Counted from the first letter of the stretch, positions 1 through 5,904 are shown. The stretch is 6,114 nt of DNA from Chloroflexota bacterium (GCA_030615705.1 JAUWYT010000109.1:1-6114), one strand, 5' to 3'. Notes: generated from the sequence alone by a model not told the origin. A program made the numbers and translations.

Positions 1-2447
1 ACAACGTGCTGACCAGCATCGAGTTCGAGCGCATGGTCAGCCTGGCTGGCTCAACCCAGGCCCACCTGGTGCGGCCCTCCGACGGGGCGGCTCCCCGACG
101 TGTGGCCTTCATTCAATGTGTTGGCTCGCGTGATGAATCCACTGGCTATCCCTATTGCTCGTCGGTGTGCTGTATGTACACTGCCAAGCAACTGGCGGCG
201 GCCAAGGAGATAGCGCCTGACCTGGAGGCCACGGTGTTCTTCATGGACATCCGCACCTTCGGCAAGGACTTCGAGCGCTATTTCAACCGGGTGGAGAACC
301 TGCCTGGGGTCATCTATCGCCGCTGCATGGTCTCCTCGATCAAGGAAGTGCCCCAGACCCGTGACCTGCGGGTGGCCTTTGTGGCTGAGGATGGCACCCT
401 CCTCGAAGAGGACTTTGGGATGGTCATCCTCTCGGTGGGGCTGGCCCCGCCCGAGGGATTTCGGGCGCTGGCAAGCAGGCTGGGTGTCGAGCTGAACGAG
501 TTCGGCTTCTGCCTGACCGATCGCTTTGCGCCCTATGAGACGACACGGCCAGGCGTGTTTGTGGGCGGAGCGTTCAGGGAGCCCAAGGACATACCCGAGA
601 CAGTGGCCGAGGCCGCGGGGGTGGTGGGGGAAGTAGCAAGAAGCATGAGGCAAGAAGCAGGAAGCTCCCCTGCTCCCTTGCCCCCTTGCTTCCCTGCTCC
701 CTTGCCAGAGCGGGACGTCAGTGACGAGGAACCCCAGGTGGGGGTGTTTGTTTGCACCTGTCGGGGCCAGGTTTCGGAGGTTGTGGATGTTGGGGCCGTG
801 GCAGAATACGCGGGCCGGCTGGGCGGCGTGGCCCTGGCCAAGGTGGTGGAGGACGCCTGTGGCGCGGATTTGGCCGCTGTCAAAGAGGCCATTGAGGAGC
901 AGGGCCTCAATCGGGTGGTGATCGCGGGCTGCTCGTTTCGTCTCTACCAACCTGAGTTCTCCGCGCTCATGCGCCAGGTGGGATTGAACCCACAGTTGTT
1001 GGAGCGGGCCGACATCCGCGAGGGCTGCGCCTGGGTGCATAGAGATGTGCCAGAGCAGGCTACGGCCAAGGCCAAGGCTGTGGTGGAGATGGCCGTGACC
1101 AAGGCTGCCTTCCACAAGGCCGTTTCTCGTTCGTGGCTTGAGCCGAGCAGAAGAGCGCTGGTCATTGGAGGGGGATTGGCGGGCATGACCGCTGCCCTGG
1201 AGCTGGCGGAGCTGGGCTTCGAGGCGGATTTGGTGGAGAGGGACGAGGAGCTGGGGGGCAATCTGCGGACAGCGCATTACACCCTGGAGGGTGGGAAGCC
1301 CCAGGAGTTGCTGCGCTCGCTTATCGAACGGGTGGGGGCAAACGAGATGGTCGAGGTGTATCTCAACACAGAGGTGAGGGAGCTCAGAGGAAGCAAGGGG
1401 AGCTTTCTGACGACGCTCGCTTTGGCCGATGGCAGCGATGAGGTGTTGGAGCATGGCGCGATCATCGTGGCCACGGGCGCTCAGCCGGCGACCACGACCG
1501 AGTACCTGTACGGCCAGCACGAGAGGGTTGTCACTCAGAAGGAACTGGAGGAACTCATTGCGAATAACGAATCACAGATCGAGCACTGGCGGTCGGTGGT
1601 GATGATCCAGTGCGTAGGTTCCCGCGACGTTCGTGAGCCTCGGTCGAACGATGAAAGTCGCCCTTATTGCAGCCGGGTCTGCTGCTCTCACGCCATCAAG
1701 AATGCGCTCAAGCTCAAGGAGCTGAATCCTGAGGTCAGGGTGTATGTTCTCTACCGGGAGCTCAGGACTTACGGCTTTCATGAGCTGTACTACAGGGAGG
1801 CGCGGGACAAGGGCGTGGTCTTTATACGTTACGAGCTGCCCGACAAGCCCCGCGTCGACGCTTCGTCCCGAGGCTCAGCCCGAGGGGCGGCGGGCGACGG
1901 CCTGCGAGTGCATCTGAGCGAACCTATCCTGGGTCAGGAGATCGCGCTCGACGCCGATTTGTTGGTCCTCAGCACGGGGATAGCTCCCCACGACAACGGG
2001 GCTTTGAGCGAGGTATTGGGGGTGCCTTTGGACGAGGATGGCTTCTTCCAGGAAGCTCACCCCAAGATGCGGCCCCTCGACTTCCTCAGGGAGGGCGTTT
2101 TCCTGTGTGGCCTGGCCCATTCGCCGCGTCTGATAGATGAAACCATCTGCCAGGCCAAGGGCGCGGCCGTGCGTGCTGCGGCGCTGCTGGGATTGCCGCG
2201 TCTGGAGAGCAAGGACACCCTGGTAACGGTTAACCCCAGGCTATGCAGCTTCTGTGGGTTGTGTGTGGAAGTCTGTCCCTACGAGGCCCGCTATCTGGAC
2301 TACGATGAGCGCGTGGCCAAGGTGATAGAGGTGCTGTGCAAGGGCTGCGGCGTCTGCGCCATGGTTTGTCCCAACAAGGCCACCACGCAGGTGGCTTTCG
2401 AGCCCAGGCAGATGCTGATGGCCATAGATGCGCTGGTGGGTAATTAG
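1..2447 (+). CDS. hdrA: Tandem fused HdrA-like electron-bifurcating flavoprotein subunit (5' partial)
   Basis: This is the FAD and iron-sulfur core subunit of a soluble heterodisulfide-reductase-like complex. The frame is open to the left edge, and the first residues (NVLTSIEFERM) match the interior of HdrA, so the GTG at 6 is not the true start. Residues below count from that GTG. Residues 1-210 are the C-terminal half of a first HdrA copy, with a QCVGSR...YCSxVCC cluster motif (C38, C51, C55, C56). A proline-rich linker (about 214-240) leads into a second, complete copy. Its N-terminal Cys domain has C250, C252, C285, C309 and C341; its FAD Rossmann motif is VIGGGLAG at 386-393; its second cluster motif is C536, C555, C559, C560. 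It ends in two CxxCxxCxxxCP ferredoxin motifs (C747/750/753/757 and C778/781/784/788). The first copy has no ferredoxin tail. HdrA homologues normally use FAD to split electron pairs between a low-potential ferredoxin and HdrB. The gene lies 23 bases before mvhD. The family is certain; the physiological partner is inferred. Confidence 0.95.
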   Translation, partial: NVLTSIEFERMVSLAGSTQAHLVRPSDGAAPRRVAFIQCVGSRDESTGYPYCSSVCCMYTAKQLAAAKEIAPDLEATVFFMDIRTFGKDFERYFNRVENLPGVIYRRCMVSSIKEVPQTRDLRVAFVAEDGTLLEEDFGMVILSVGLAPPEGFRALASRLGVELNEFGFCLTDRFAPYETTRPGVFVGGAFREPKDIPETVAEAAGVVGEVARSMRQEAGSSPAPLPPCFPAPLPERDVSDEEPQVGVFVCTCRGQVSEVVDVGAVAEYAGRLGGVALAKVVEDACGADLAAVKEAIEEQGLNRVVIAGCSFRLYQPEFSALMRQVGLNPQLLERADIREGCAWVHRDVPEQATAKAKAVVEMAVTKAAFHKAVSRSWLEPSRRALVIGGGLAGMTAALELAELGFEADLVERDEELGGNLRTAHYTLEGGKPQELLRSLIERVGANEMVEVYLNTEVRELRGSKGSFLTTLALADGSDEVLEHGAIIVATGAQPATTTEYLYGQHERVVTQKELEELIANNESQIEHWRSVVMIQCVGSRDVREPRSNDESRPYCSRVCCSHAIKNALKLKELNPEVRVYVLYRELRTYGFHELYYREARDKGVVFIRYELPDKPRVDASSRGSARGAAGDGLRVHLSEPILGQEIALDADLLVLSTGIAPHDNGALSEVLGVPLDEDGFFQEAHPKMRPLDFLREGVFLCGLAHSPRLIDETICQAKGAAVRAAALLGLPRLESKDTLVTVNPRLCSFCGLCVEVCPYEARYLDYDERVAKVIEVLCKGCGVCAMVCPNKATTQVAFEPRQMLMAIDALVGN
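636..659 (+). repeat. Short direct repeat GCAAGAAGCA x2 inside hdrA linker
   Basis: The 10-mer GCAAGAAGCA occurs at 636-645 and 650-659, a 14-base period. It encodes part of the link between the two HdrA copies (around VARSMRQEAGS). The purine-rich low-complexity text differs from the flanking coding sequence and looks like intergenic repeat DNA carried in frame. Confidence 0.7.
668..706 (+). repeat. 24-base-period direct repeat encoding PAPLP twice in hdrA linker
   Basis: The 15-mer CCCTGCTCCCTTGCC is present exactly at 668-682 and 692-706, separated by a related C/T-rich spacer. Because the 24-base period is a multiple of three, it is read in frame as two PAPLP units (about residues 222-234). 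It lies exactly between the end of the first HdrA copy and the VGVFVCTC start of the second, where a flexible proline-rich hinge is tolerated. Confidence 0.85.
1861..1890 (+). repeat. Repeat-like CCCGAGG insertion in second HdrA copy
   Basis: CCCGAGG occurs at 1867-1873 and 1879-1885, with GGCTCAG between the two. The segment encodes a Ser/Gly/Ala/Arg-rich stretch (SSRGSARGAAGDG, about 620-632) in a loop between two conserved HdrA strands. It shares GCTCAG with the repeat at the start of hdrC. I read it as a small repeat-derived loop insertion, but the match is short and could be coincidence. Confidence 0.4.
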
Positions 2448-2470
2448 TAACAAGGGGGGGGAAGAAGTAC

Positions 2471-2893
2471 ATGGACGATTTCGAACCGCGTATCATCGCC
2501 TTTCTGTGTAACTGGTGCACCTATGCGGGGGCGGACCTGGCTGGCACCTCGCGCATTCAGTATCCACCCAATATCCACATCATCCGCCTGATGTGTTCCG
2601 GTGCGCTGGATGTGACCTACGTCCTCAAAGCTTTGCTGGAAGGAGCCGACGGGGTGCTGATCGGCGGGTGTCACCCCGGCGACTGCCACTACCAGAATGG
2701 CAACTACAAGGCCCGGCGGCGGGTGGGTATCCTGAAGAGCATCCTGGAGCAGATGGGCTTCGACGATGACCGGGTGTGGCTGCGCTGGATCAGCGCCAGC
2801 GAGGGCCAGTACTTCGCCGACACGGTCAAGGAGATGGTAGCCTCGCTCAAGGAGAAGGGGCCGAACCCCTTGCGGGAGCTAGGGGGGACGTAG
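2471..2893 (+). CDS. mvhD: MvhD/FlpD-type [2Fe-2S] electron-transfer subunit
   Basis: This 140-residue protein matches the hydrogenase delta-subunit family (MvhD, FlpD, VhuD, FloxD), which carries electrons from a donor enzyme to HdrA. The family's cysteines are all present: C13 and C16 in FLCNWC, C42 in LMCSGALD, C67 in GGCHPGDC and C72. These normally bind a [2Fe-2S] cluster. The GNYKARRRV segment and the C-terminal NPLRE are also typical, and the length is that of a free-standing MvhD. The ATG at 2471 follows an unusually G-rich ribosome site (a run of eight G at 2454-2461, then AAGAAG). It is 23 bases after hdrA and 69 bases before the FrhB-like gene. No signal peptide or membrane segment is seen, so the protein is cytoplasmic. 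In some bacteria MvhD is fused to HdrA; here it is separate. Confidence 0.93.
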   Translation: MDDFEPRIIAFLCNWCTYAGADLAGTSRIQYPPNIHIIRLMCSGALDVTYVLKALLEGADGVLIGGCHPGDCHYQNGNYKARRRVGILKSILEQMGFDDDRVWLRWISASEGQYFADTVKEMVASLKEKGPNPLRELGGT

Positions 2894-2962
2894 CAAGTGG
2901 TAGTGGGGCCAGGATTCCTCAGTTGCCTCACTTAATGCGTCAAGGGGGATAGGAACCAGGAG

Positions 2963-4090
2963 ATGAATAACAATTATAGACTCGAAGTAAAGGATGGCGT
3001 TCTGGAGACGATGGCCGCTTTCTTGCGACGGCTGCTGGAAGGAGGAATGGTTGACGCCTTGCTGGTGCCTGTGCGCACGCCAACTGGCGACAACGTCGTC
3101 CAGACCCTGATCACCGATCCGACCATGCTGGGGAACGTTGATCCCGTTGCACCGGTGTTGCCGGTGAACTCTGCCAGGCTGGTGTCGGACCTGACGGCTA
3201 CTGGAGCAGTGGGGCGTCTGGGGGCGGTGCTGCGCTCCTGTGAGGTCAGAGCTCTGATCGAGCTGGTCAAGCTCAAGCAGGCCAGCCTGGATAACGTGGT
3301 CCTCATCGGGGTGGATTGCCTGGGCACCTACGAGATGAACGACTATGCCGAGTTAACAGCAGGCAGCAACGGTAATCTGTCCACAGATCTGCTGGCTCAG
3401 GCTAAAGAGGGTCACATTGCACCGCACGAGGGCCATCAGTTCCGGGTGGCCTGTCAGATGTGCGAGCAGCCTGTTCCGCAGGGCGTTGACCTGGCCCTGG
3501 GCCTGATTGGGCTGGACACGGCCAGGGAGATATTGATAACTGCTAGCGATGAGCTAGCCGAGAAGTTGGACTTAAGCCCTGCCGAGGTGCCTGCCGCTCG
3601 CCAGGAAGCCGTGGACGCTCTGGTGGCTGAACGGACGGCAGAGCGCGACCGCCGCTTCGCCGAGATTCGCCAGCGCGTGGTGGATATGCCCAGCCTGCTG
3701 GCTGAGTTCTCGCGCTGCATCCGCTGCCACAACTGCATGGTGGCTTGTCCCGTATGCTACTGCAAGGAGTGCATCTTCCACACGGCTACATTCGACCACG
3801 CCTCCGCGCAGTATTTCAGATGGGCCACGCGCAAGGGCTCCATCCGCATGCCGACTGATACCCTGATCTTCCAGTTGACGCGGCTCAACCACATGGCCAC
3901 GTCTTGCGTGGGGTGCGGGATGTGCGAGAGCGCCTGCCCTAACGACTTGCCAGTGGCTACCATTTTCCGCGCTGTGGGAGAGAAGGTGCAGGCCCTGTTC
4001 GATTACGTGCCTGGCAGGAGCCTGGAAGAGGAGCTGCCGGTGGCCACCTTCCGCGAGGACGAGCTCACTAGCCTGGGAGAGAGAGAATAA
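2963..4090 (+). CDS. FrhB/FdhB-like iron-sulfur (flavo)protein subunit
   Basis: This 375-residue protein resembles the F420 hydrogenase/dehydrogenase beta-subunit family (FrhB, FdhB). Residues 12-120 follow the family pattern: VLETMAAFLRRLLEGGMVDALLVP, then the cysteine-bearing GAVLRSCEVRALIEL (C93) and LIGVDCLGTY (C119). CQMC follows at C164/C167. Near the C-terminus is a dense cysteine block (C252, C255, C258, C262, C265, C267, C270), then a ferredoxin motif CVGCGMCESACP (C315/318/321/325). Residues 195-240 are charged and Ala/Glu/Arg-rich, probably a helical linker. Family members bind FAD and exchange hydride electrons with F420, or serve formate dehydrogenase. Here the partner could be F420, NAD(P)H or an Fdh alpha subunit encoded elsewhere. 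A ribosome site AGGA at 2951-2954 is well spaced from the ATG at 2963; a second AGGAG touches the start codon and is too close. The stop codon shares a base with hdrC. The family is fairly sure, the cofactor unknown. Confidence 0.8.
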   Translation: MNNNYRLEVKDGVLETMAAFLRRLLEGGMVDALLVPVRTPTGDNVVQTLITDPTMLGNVDPVAPVLPVNSARLVSDLTATGAVGRLGAVLRSCEVRALIELVKLKQASLDNVVLIGVDCLGTYEMNDYAELTAGSNGNLSTDLLAQAKEGHIAPHEGHQFRVACQMCEQPVPQGVDLALGLIGLDTAREILITASDELAEKLDLSPAEVPAARQEAVDALVAERTAERDRRFAEIRQRVVDMPSLLAEFSRCIRCHNCMVACPVCYCKECIFHTATFDHASAQYFRWATRKGSIRMPTDTLIFQLTRLNHMATSCVGCGMCESACPNDLPVATIFRAVGEKVQALFDYVPGRSLEEELPVATFREDELTSLGERE

Positions 4091-4144
4091 TGAAAGTTCA
4101 AAATCCAAAGGTCAAAGCTCAAACTTCAAACTTCAAACTGCCAA
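4089..4144 (+). repeat. Heptanucleotide tandem array (consensus ctTCAAA) spanning the hdrC start
   Basis: Eight 7-base units run without a break: AATGAAA, GTTCAAA, ATCCAAA, GGTCAAA, GCTCAAA, CTTCAAA, CTTCAAA and CTGCCAA. The hdrC ATG (4090) lies inside the first degenerate unit. Because seven is not a multiple of three, the reading frame walks through the unit, giving a Lys/Gln/Asn/Ser-rich peptide. The base composition (A-rich) is unlike the GC-rich genes around it. Confidence 0.85.
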
Positions 4145-4713
4145 CCCTTCGACCCTTCGGCAGAGCTCAGGGCAGGCTTTGCTCAGGACAGGCTTCCAAT
4201 TTTGCTTTGGAGGTACGAAGGCGGAGCGGCGAGAACGTCTTCCGCTGCTATTATTGCCAGAAGTGCACGGTCGGCTGCCCCACCGCCTATGTCATGGACT
4301 ACAAGCCGGCCCAGGTGTTGAAGATGATCCAACTGGGCATGAGGGAGCCCTTGCTCAAGAGCTCGGCCCCCTGGCTGTGCGTGGGCTGCGAGGCCTGCGG
4401 CACCCGCTGTCCCAATGGCATTCGCCTGGCCCCGGTGATGGACACCCTCAAGTACATGGCCCTGGAGGCGGGCTATGCCCCACCGGAGGCCAAGGCCTAC
4501 GCCCTGCATCGTTCTTTCCTGAATAACATCAAGCTCTTCGGGCGGGTGCACGAGGCCACGATGCTGGTCGAATACAAGTTGAGGAGCAGAGACCTCTTTT
4601 CCGATCTCGATCTGGGAGTCCTCCTGCTGCTCAAGGGCAAGATACCGCTCCTGCCAGAGCGGGTCAAGGCTCTGGATCAGGTAAAGGAGCTGTACAGAAG
4701 GGCAGGCCAGTAG
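4090..4713 (+). CDS. hdrC: HdrC-like iron-sulfur relay subunit with repeat-derived N-terminus
   Basis: This 207-residue protein is the HdrC-type electron wire between HdrA and HdrB. The conserved part begins near residue 40 (FALEVRRRSGENVFRC). It contains two CxxCxxCxxxCP motifs: C53/56/59/63 in CYYCQKCTVGCP and C97/100/103/107 in CVGCEACGTRCP, each expected to bind one 4Fe-4S cluster. The helical C-terminal region (about 115-205) is normal for the family. There is no transmembrane segment, so this is the soluble HdrC type and not HdrE-linked. The ATG at 4090 overlaps the previous stop as TAATG, with GGGAGAGAG just upstream, which supports translational coupling. The first 37 or so residues are encoded by two adjacent DNA repeats and replace the usual native N-terminus. 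A TTG at 4207 is the only later in-frame start before the first motif, but it has no clear ribosome site. C31 lies in the repeat-derived part and is unlikely to be a ligand. Confidence 0.92.
   Translation: MKVQNPKVKAQTSNFKLPTLRPFGRAQGRLCSGQASNFALEVRRRSGENVFRCYYCQKCTVGCPTAYVMDYKPAQVLKMIQLGMREPLLKSSAPWLCVGCEACGTRCPNGIRLAPVMDTLKYMALEAGYAPPEAKAYALHRSFLNNIKLFGRVHEATMLVEYKLRSRDLFSDLDLGVLLLLKGKIPLLPERVKALDQVKELYRRAGQ
4145..4193 (+). repeat. GC-rich repeat with two GCTCAGGRCAGGC units, inside hdrC 5' end
   Basis: GCTCAGGGCAGGC at 4165-4177 and GCTCAGGACAGGC at 4181-4193 differ by one base and have a 16-base period. They are preceded by CCCTTCGACCCTTCGG, itself a doubled CCTTCG. The segment abuts the heptamer array and is translated as part of the unusual HdrC N-terminus (about residues 19-36). 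It looks like a dispersed intergenic repeat that has remained open in frame 1. Confidence 0.75.
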
Positions 4714-4718
4714 AAGGA

Positions 4719-4760
4719 ACCAATGACCAACTGACCACCAGACCAGGGACTACTAGACCA
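4719..4760 (+). repeat. Imperfect GACCA-type intergenic repeat between hdrC and hdrB
   Basis: The spacer contains ACCA at close intervals of about 7-8 bases (ACCAATG, ACCAACTG, ACCACCAG, ACCAGGG) and a last GACCA at 4756-4760. It ends directly before the hdrB ribosome site. It is a different sequence from the TCAAA heptamers but has a similar short period. No hairpin or terminator is visible, so transcription through into hdrB is expected. Confidence 0.6.
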
Positions 4761-4766
4761 AAGGAG
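4761..4766 (+). promoter_or_regulatory. Ribosome binding site AAGGAG selecting the TTG start of hdrB
   Basis: AAGGAG lies six bases before TTG 4773. The peptide that follows (KYSYYPGC) is the canonical HdrB beginning, so the TTG is chosen over any later ATG. Confidence 0.85.
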
Positions 4767-4772
4767 ATTGCT

Positions 4773-5618
4773 TTGAAGTACTCATACTATCCCGGCTGTA
4801 CGTCGAGCACCACGGGCGTGGAATACGGCCTCTCCACCGAGGCGGTGTGCGAGGCGCTGGGCATAGAGCTCATTGAGTTGGAGGATTGGAACTGTTGCGG
4901 GGCGTCCTCGGCCCATGCCCTGAACCACGAGCTGGCCGTCGCTTTGCCGGGGCGCAACGTGGCTCAGGCCCAGGCCGCTGGCCTGGACATGGCCATCCCT
5001 TGCCCGGCCTGCTACCAGCACTGTCTGGCCGCCGATAAGCGATTCCAGGAGGATGAAGCCTGGCGGGCAGAGATGGAAGAACTGCTGAGCTTCGAGTACA
5101 CGGGTCAGGCGCGGCCCCGTGCTCTGCTGGAGATCATTGGCTGTGACCTCGATTCGGAAGAGATCGCCGCCAGGGTCAAGAAACCTCTTGAGGGCCTGAA
5201 GCCGGTCAGCTACTACGGATGCGTGCTCGTTCGCCCGCCGGAGCTGACAGGCTGGGACGATCCTGAGCATCCGGTGATCATGGATCGTCTGCTGAAGGCG
5301 ATGGGTGCTGAACCGGTTGCCTGGTCATACATAGTGGACTGCTGCGGGGCGAGCCTGAGCCTGAACCGCAGCGACGTGGTGGTGCTGCTGGTGAACAAGC
5401 TGGTGCAGGCGGCTGAGGAGGCGGGGGCCAACTGCATCGTCACGGCCTGTGGGATGTGCCAGATCAACCTGGACACCCGCCAGAAGGGGCACCACATGCC
5501 GATCTTCTACTTCACGGAGCTGTTGGGCCTGGCCCTCGACCTGCCGGGCACCGACAACTGGTTCAAGCGCCACGCTGTAGACCCACGTCCCCTCCTTCGT
5601 TCGTTGGGGCTGACTTGA
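4773..5618 (+). CDS. hdrB: HdrB-like subunit with two CCG domains (noncubane cluster protein)
   Basis: This 281-residue protein is the expected catalytic subunit of the complex. Two cysteine-rich CCG domains are complete. The first has C9 (YYPGC), C41-C42 (NCCGA), C77 and C80 (CPAC). The second has C150 (YYGC), C190-C191 (DCCGA), C226 and C229 (ACGMC). This is the five-cysteine pattern that binds the noncubane 4Fe-4S clusters in methanogen HdrB, where heterodisulfide is reduced. The RPPELTGWDDPEHP segment after C150 and the C-terminal FYFTELLGLAL are typical, as is the length. The start is TTG, set by a strong ribosome site. With all ligands present, both clusters should form. In a bacterium the substrate need not be CoM-S-S-CoB; it could be another disulfide or low-potential acceptor, and the sequence does not say which. 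It is likely cotranscribed with hdrC, 59 bases upstream. Confidence 0.95.
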   Translation: MKYSYYPGCTSSTTGVEYGLSTEAVCEALGIELIELEDWNCCGASSAHALNHELAVALPGRNVAQAQAAGLDMAIPCPACYQHCLAADKRFQEDEAWRAEMEELLSFEYTGQARPRALLEIIGCDLDSEEIAARVKKPLEGLKPVSYYGCVLVRPPELTGWDDPEHPVIMDRLLKAMGAEPVAWSYIVDCCGASLSLNRSDVVVLLVNKLVQAAEEAGANCIVTACGMCQINLDTRQKGHHMPIFYFTELLGLALDLPGTDNWFKRHAVDPRPLLRSLGLT

Positions 5619-5646
5619 AAGCCCTCTCCTTCCCCCGCCTCGCTCC

Positions 5647-5669
5647 GCACGGCCATGAAGTGGCCGTGC
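5647..5669. repeat. Perfect 9-bp inverted repeat (hairpin) after hdrB
   Basis: GCACGGCCA at 5647-5655 and TGGCCGTGC at 5661-5669 are exact inverted copies with a five-base loop TGAAG. It begins 29 bases after the hdrB stop. There is no T run on the + strand side, so it is not a classic intrinsic terminator. It could slow transcription, protect the 3' end of the mRNA, or be a REP-type element acted on by the transposase whose remnant lies nearby. Confidence 0.85.
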
Positions 5670-5671
5670 TA

Positions 5672-5701
5672 CAAAGCTCCCGCCGTATGAATCGGGCTTT
5701 G
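5672..5701. repeat. Imperfect inverted repeat upstream of transposase remnant
   Basis: CAAAGC-T-CCCG (5672-5682) pairs with CGGGCTTTG (5693-5701), giving nine pairs with one bulged T and a ten-base loop. It sits three bases after the first hairpin and about 50 bases before the transposase ATG. A bulged subterminal hairpin here fits the left end of an IS200/IS605-type element, but this assignment is inferred from position only. Confidence 0.5.
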
Positions 5702-5754
5702 GATCACCACGGCACAGTTGACGGTAGCATAAGGGAGCCAAAGGAGCTTAAGGT

Positions 5755-5829
5755 ATGCCTTGCTGGCAACTATTCTACCATCTGGTTTGGTCAACCAAGG
5801 ATCGTCAACGGGCGCCTATATCAAGTTGA
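5755..5829 (+). pseudogene. IS200-family (REP-associated tyrosine) transposase, 5' remnant
   Basis: The ATG at 5755 is preceded by AAGGAG (5741-5746, eight-base spacing). It opens into MPCWQLFYHLVWSTKDRQ, the characteristic N-terminus of the small Y1 HUH transposases of the IS200/RAYT type. The match fades after about 18 residues and a TGA ends the frame at 5827-5829. Full-length members have roughly 130-180 residues, with a central HUH metal-binding motif and a catalytic Tyr. Neither is present here in any frame before the next gene. It is therefore a decapitated copy with its translation start intact, left by deletion of the 3' part. It cannot be functional by itself. Confidence 0.75.
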
Positions 5830-5887
5830 CGCATATGGGGTGGGGGATGGTGAGGGCTCACTCCAGCCGCGGAGTCGAAAACGAGCC

Positions 5888-5892
5888 GGAGG
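5888..5892 (+). promoter_or_regulatory. Candidate ribosome binding site GGAGG for the second hdrC-like gene
   Basis: GGAGG lies 12 bases before GTG 5905. The spacing is a little long, but this GTG is the only ATG, GTG or TTG codon in the frame after the TGA at 5851-5853. Confidence 0.5.
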
Positions 5893-5904
5893 CGAACGAT
5901 CGCA

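Larger units (their letters stand above)
5619..5904. other. Intergenic region with hairpins and transposon remnant
   Basis: This 286-base gap separates hdrB from the next hdrC-like gene. It begins with a C/T-rich tract (5621-5646), followed by two adjacent hairpins, the first 24 codons of an IS200-type transposase, and about 75 bases (5830-5904) with no recognisable feature except a GGAGG near the next start. I see no convincing sigma-70 promoter and no hairpin followed by a T run. Confidence 0.7.

Noticed and set aside
51..1520. Long open frame of 489 codons on the minus strand
   Set aside because: It is antisense to the conserved hdrA frame, and its product (Gly/His/Leu/Arg-rich) has no recognisable motif. 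Long antisense frames are common opposite GC-rich genes.
2894..2962. Promoter or small RNA in the 69-base mvhD to FrhB-like spacer
   Set aside because: No paired -35/-10 hexamers and no stable stem are apparent; only the ribosome site near its end is supported.
4089..4144. CRISPR-like array
   Set aside because: The units are 7 bases and contiguous with no spacers; this is a simple tandem repeat.
5647..5669. Intrinsic terminator after hdrB
   Set aside because: The stem is strong, but it is followed by TACAAAGC and not a T run, so only an inverted repeat is claimed.
5716..5831. AGTTGACG at 5716-5723 and 5824-5831, considered as a direct repeat flanking the transposase remnant or as -35 boxes
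   Set aside because: An eight-base match over this distance can be chance, IS200-type elements do not make target duplications, and neither copy has a -10-like hexamer at suitable spacing.
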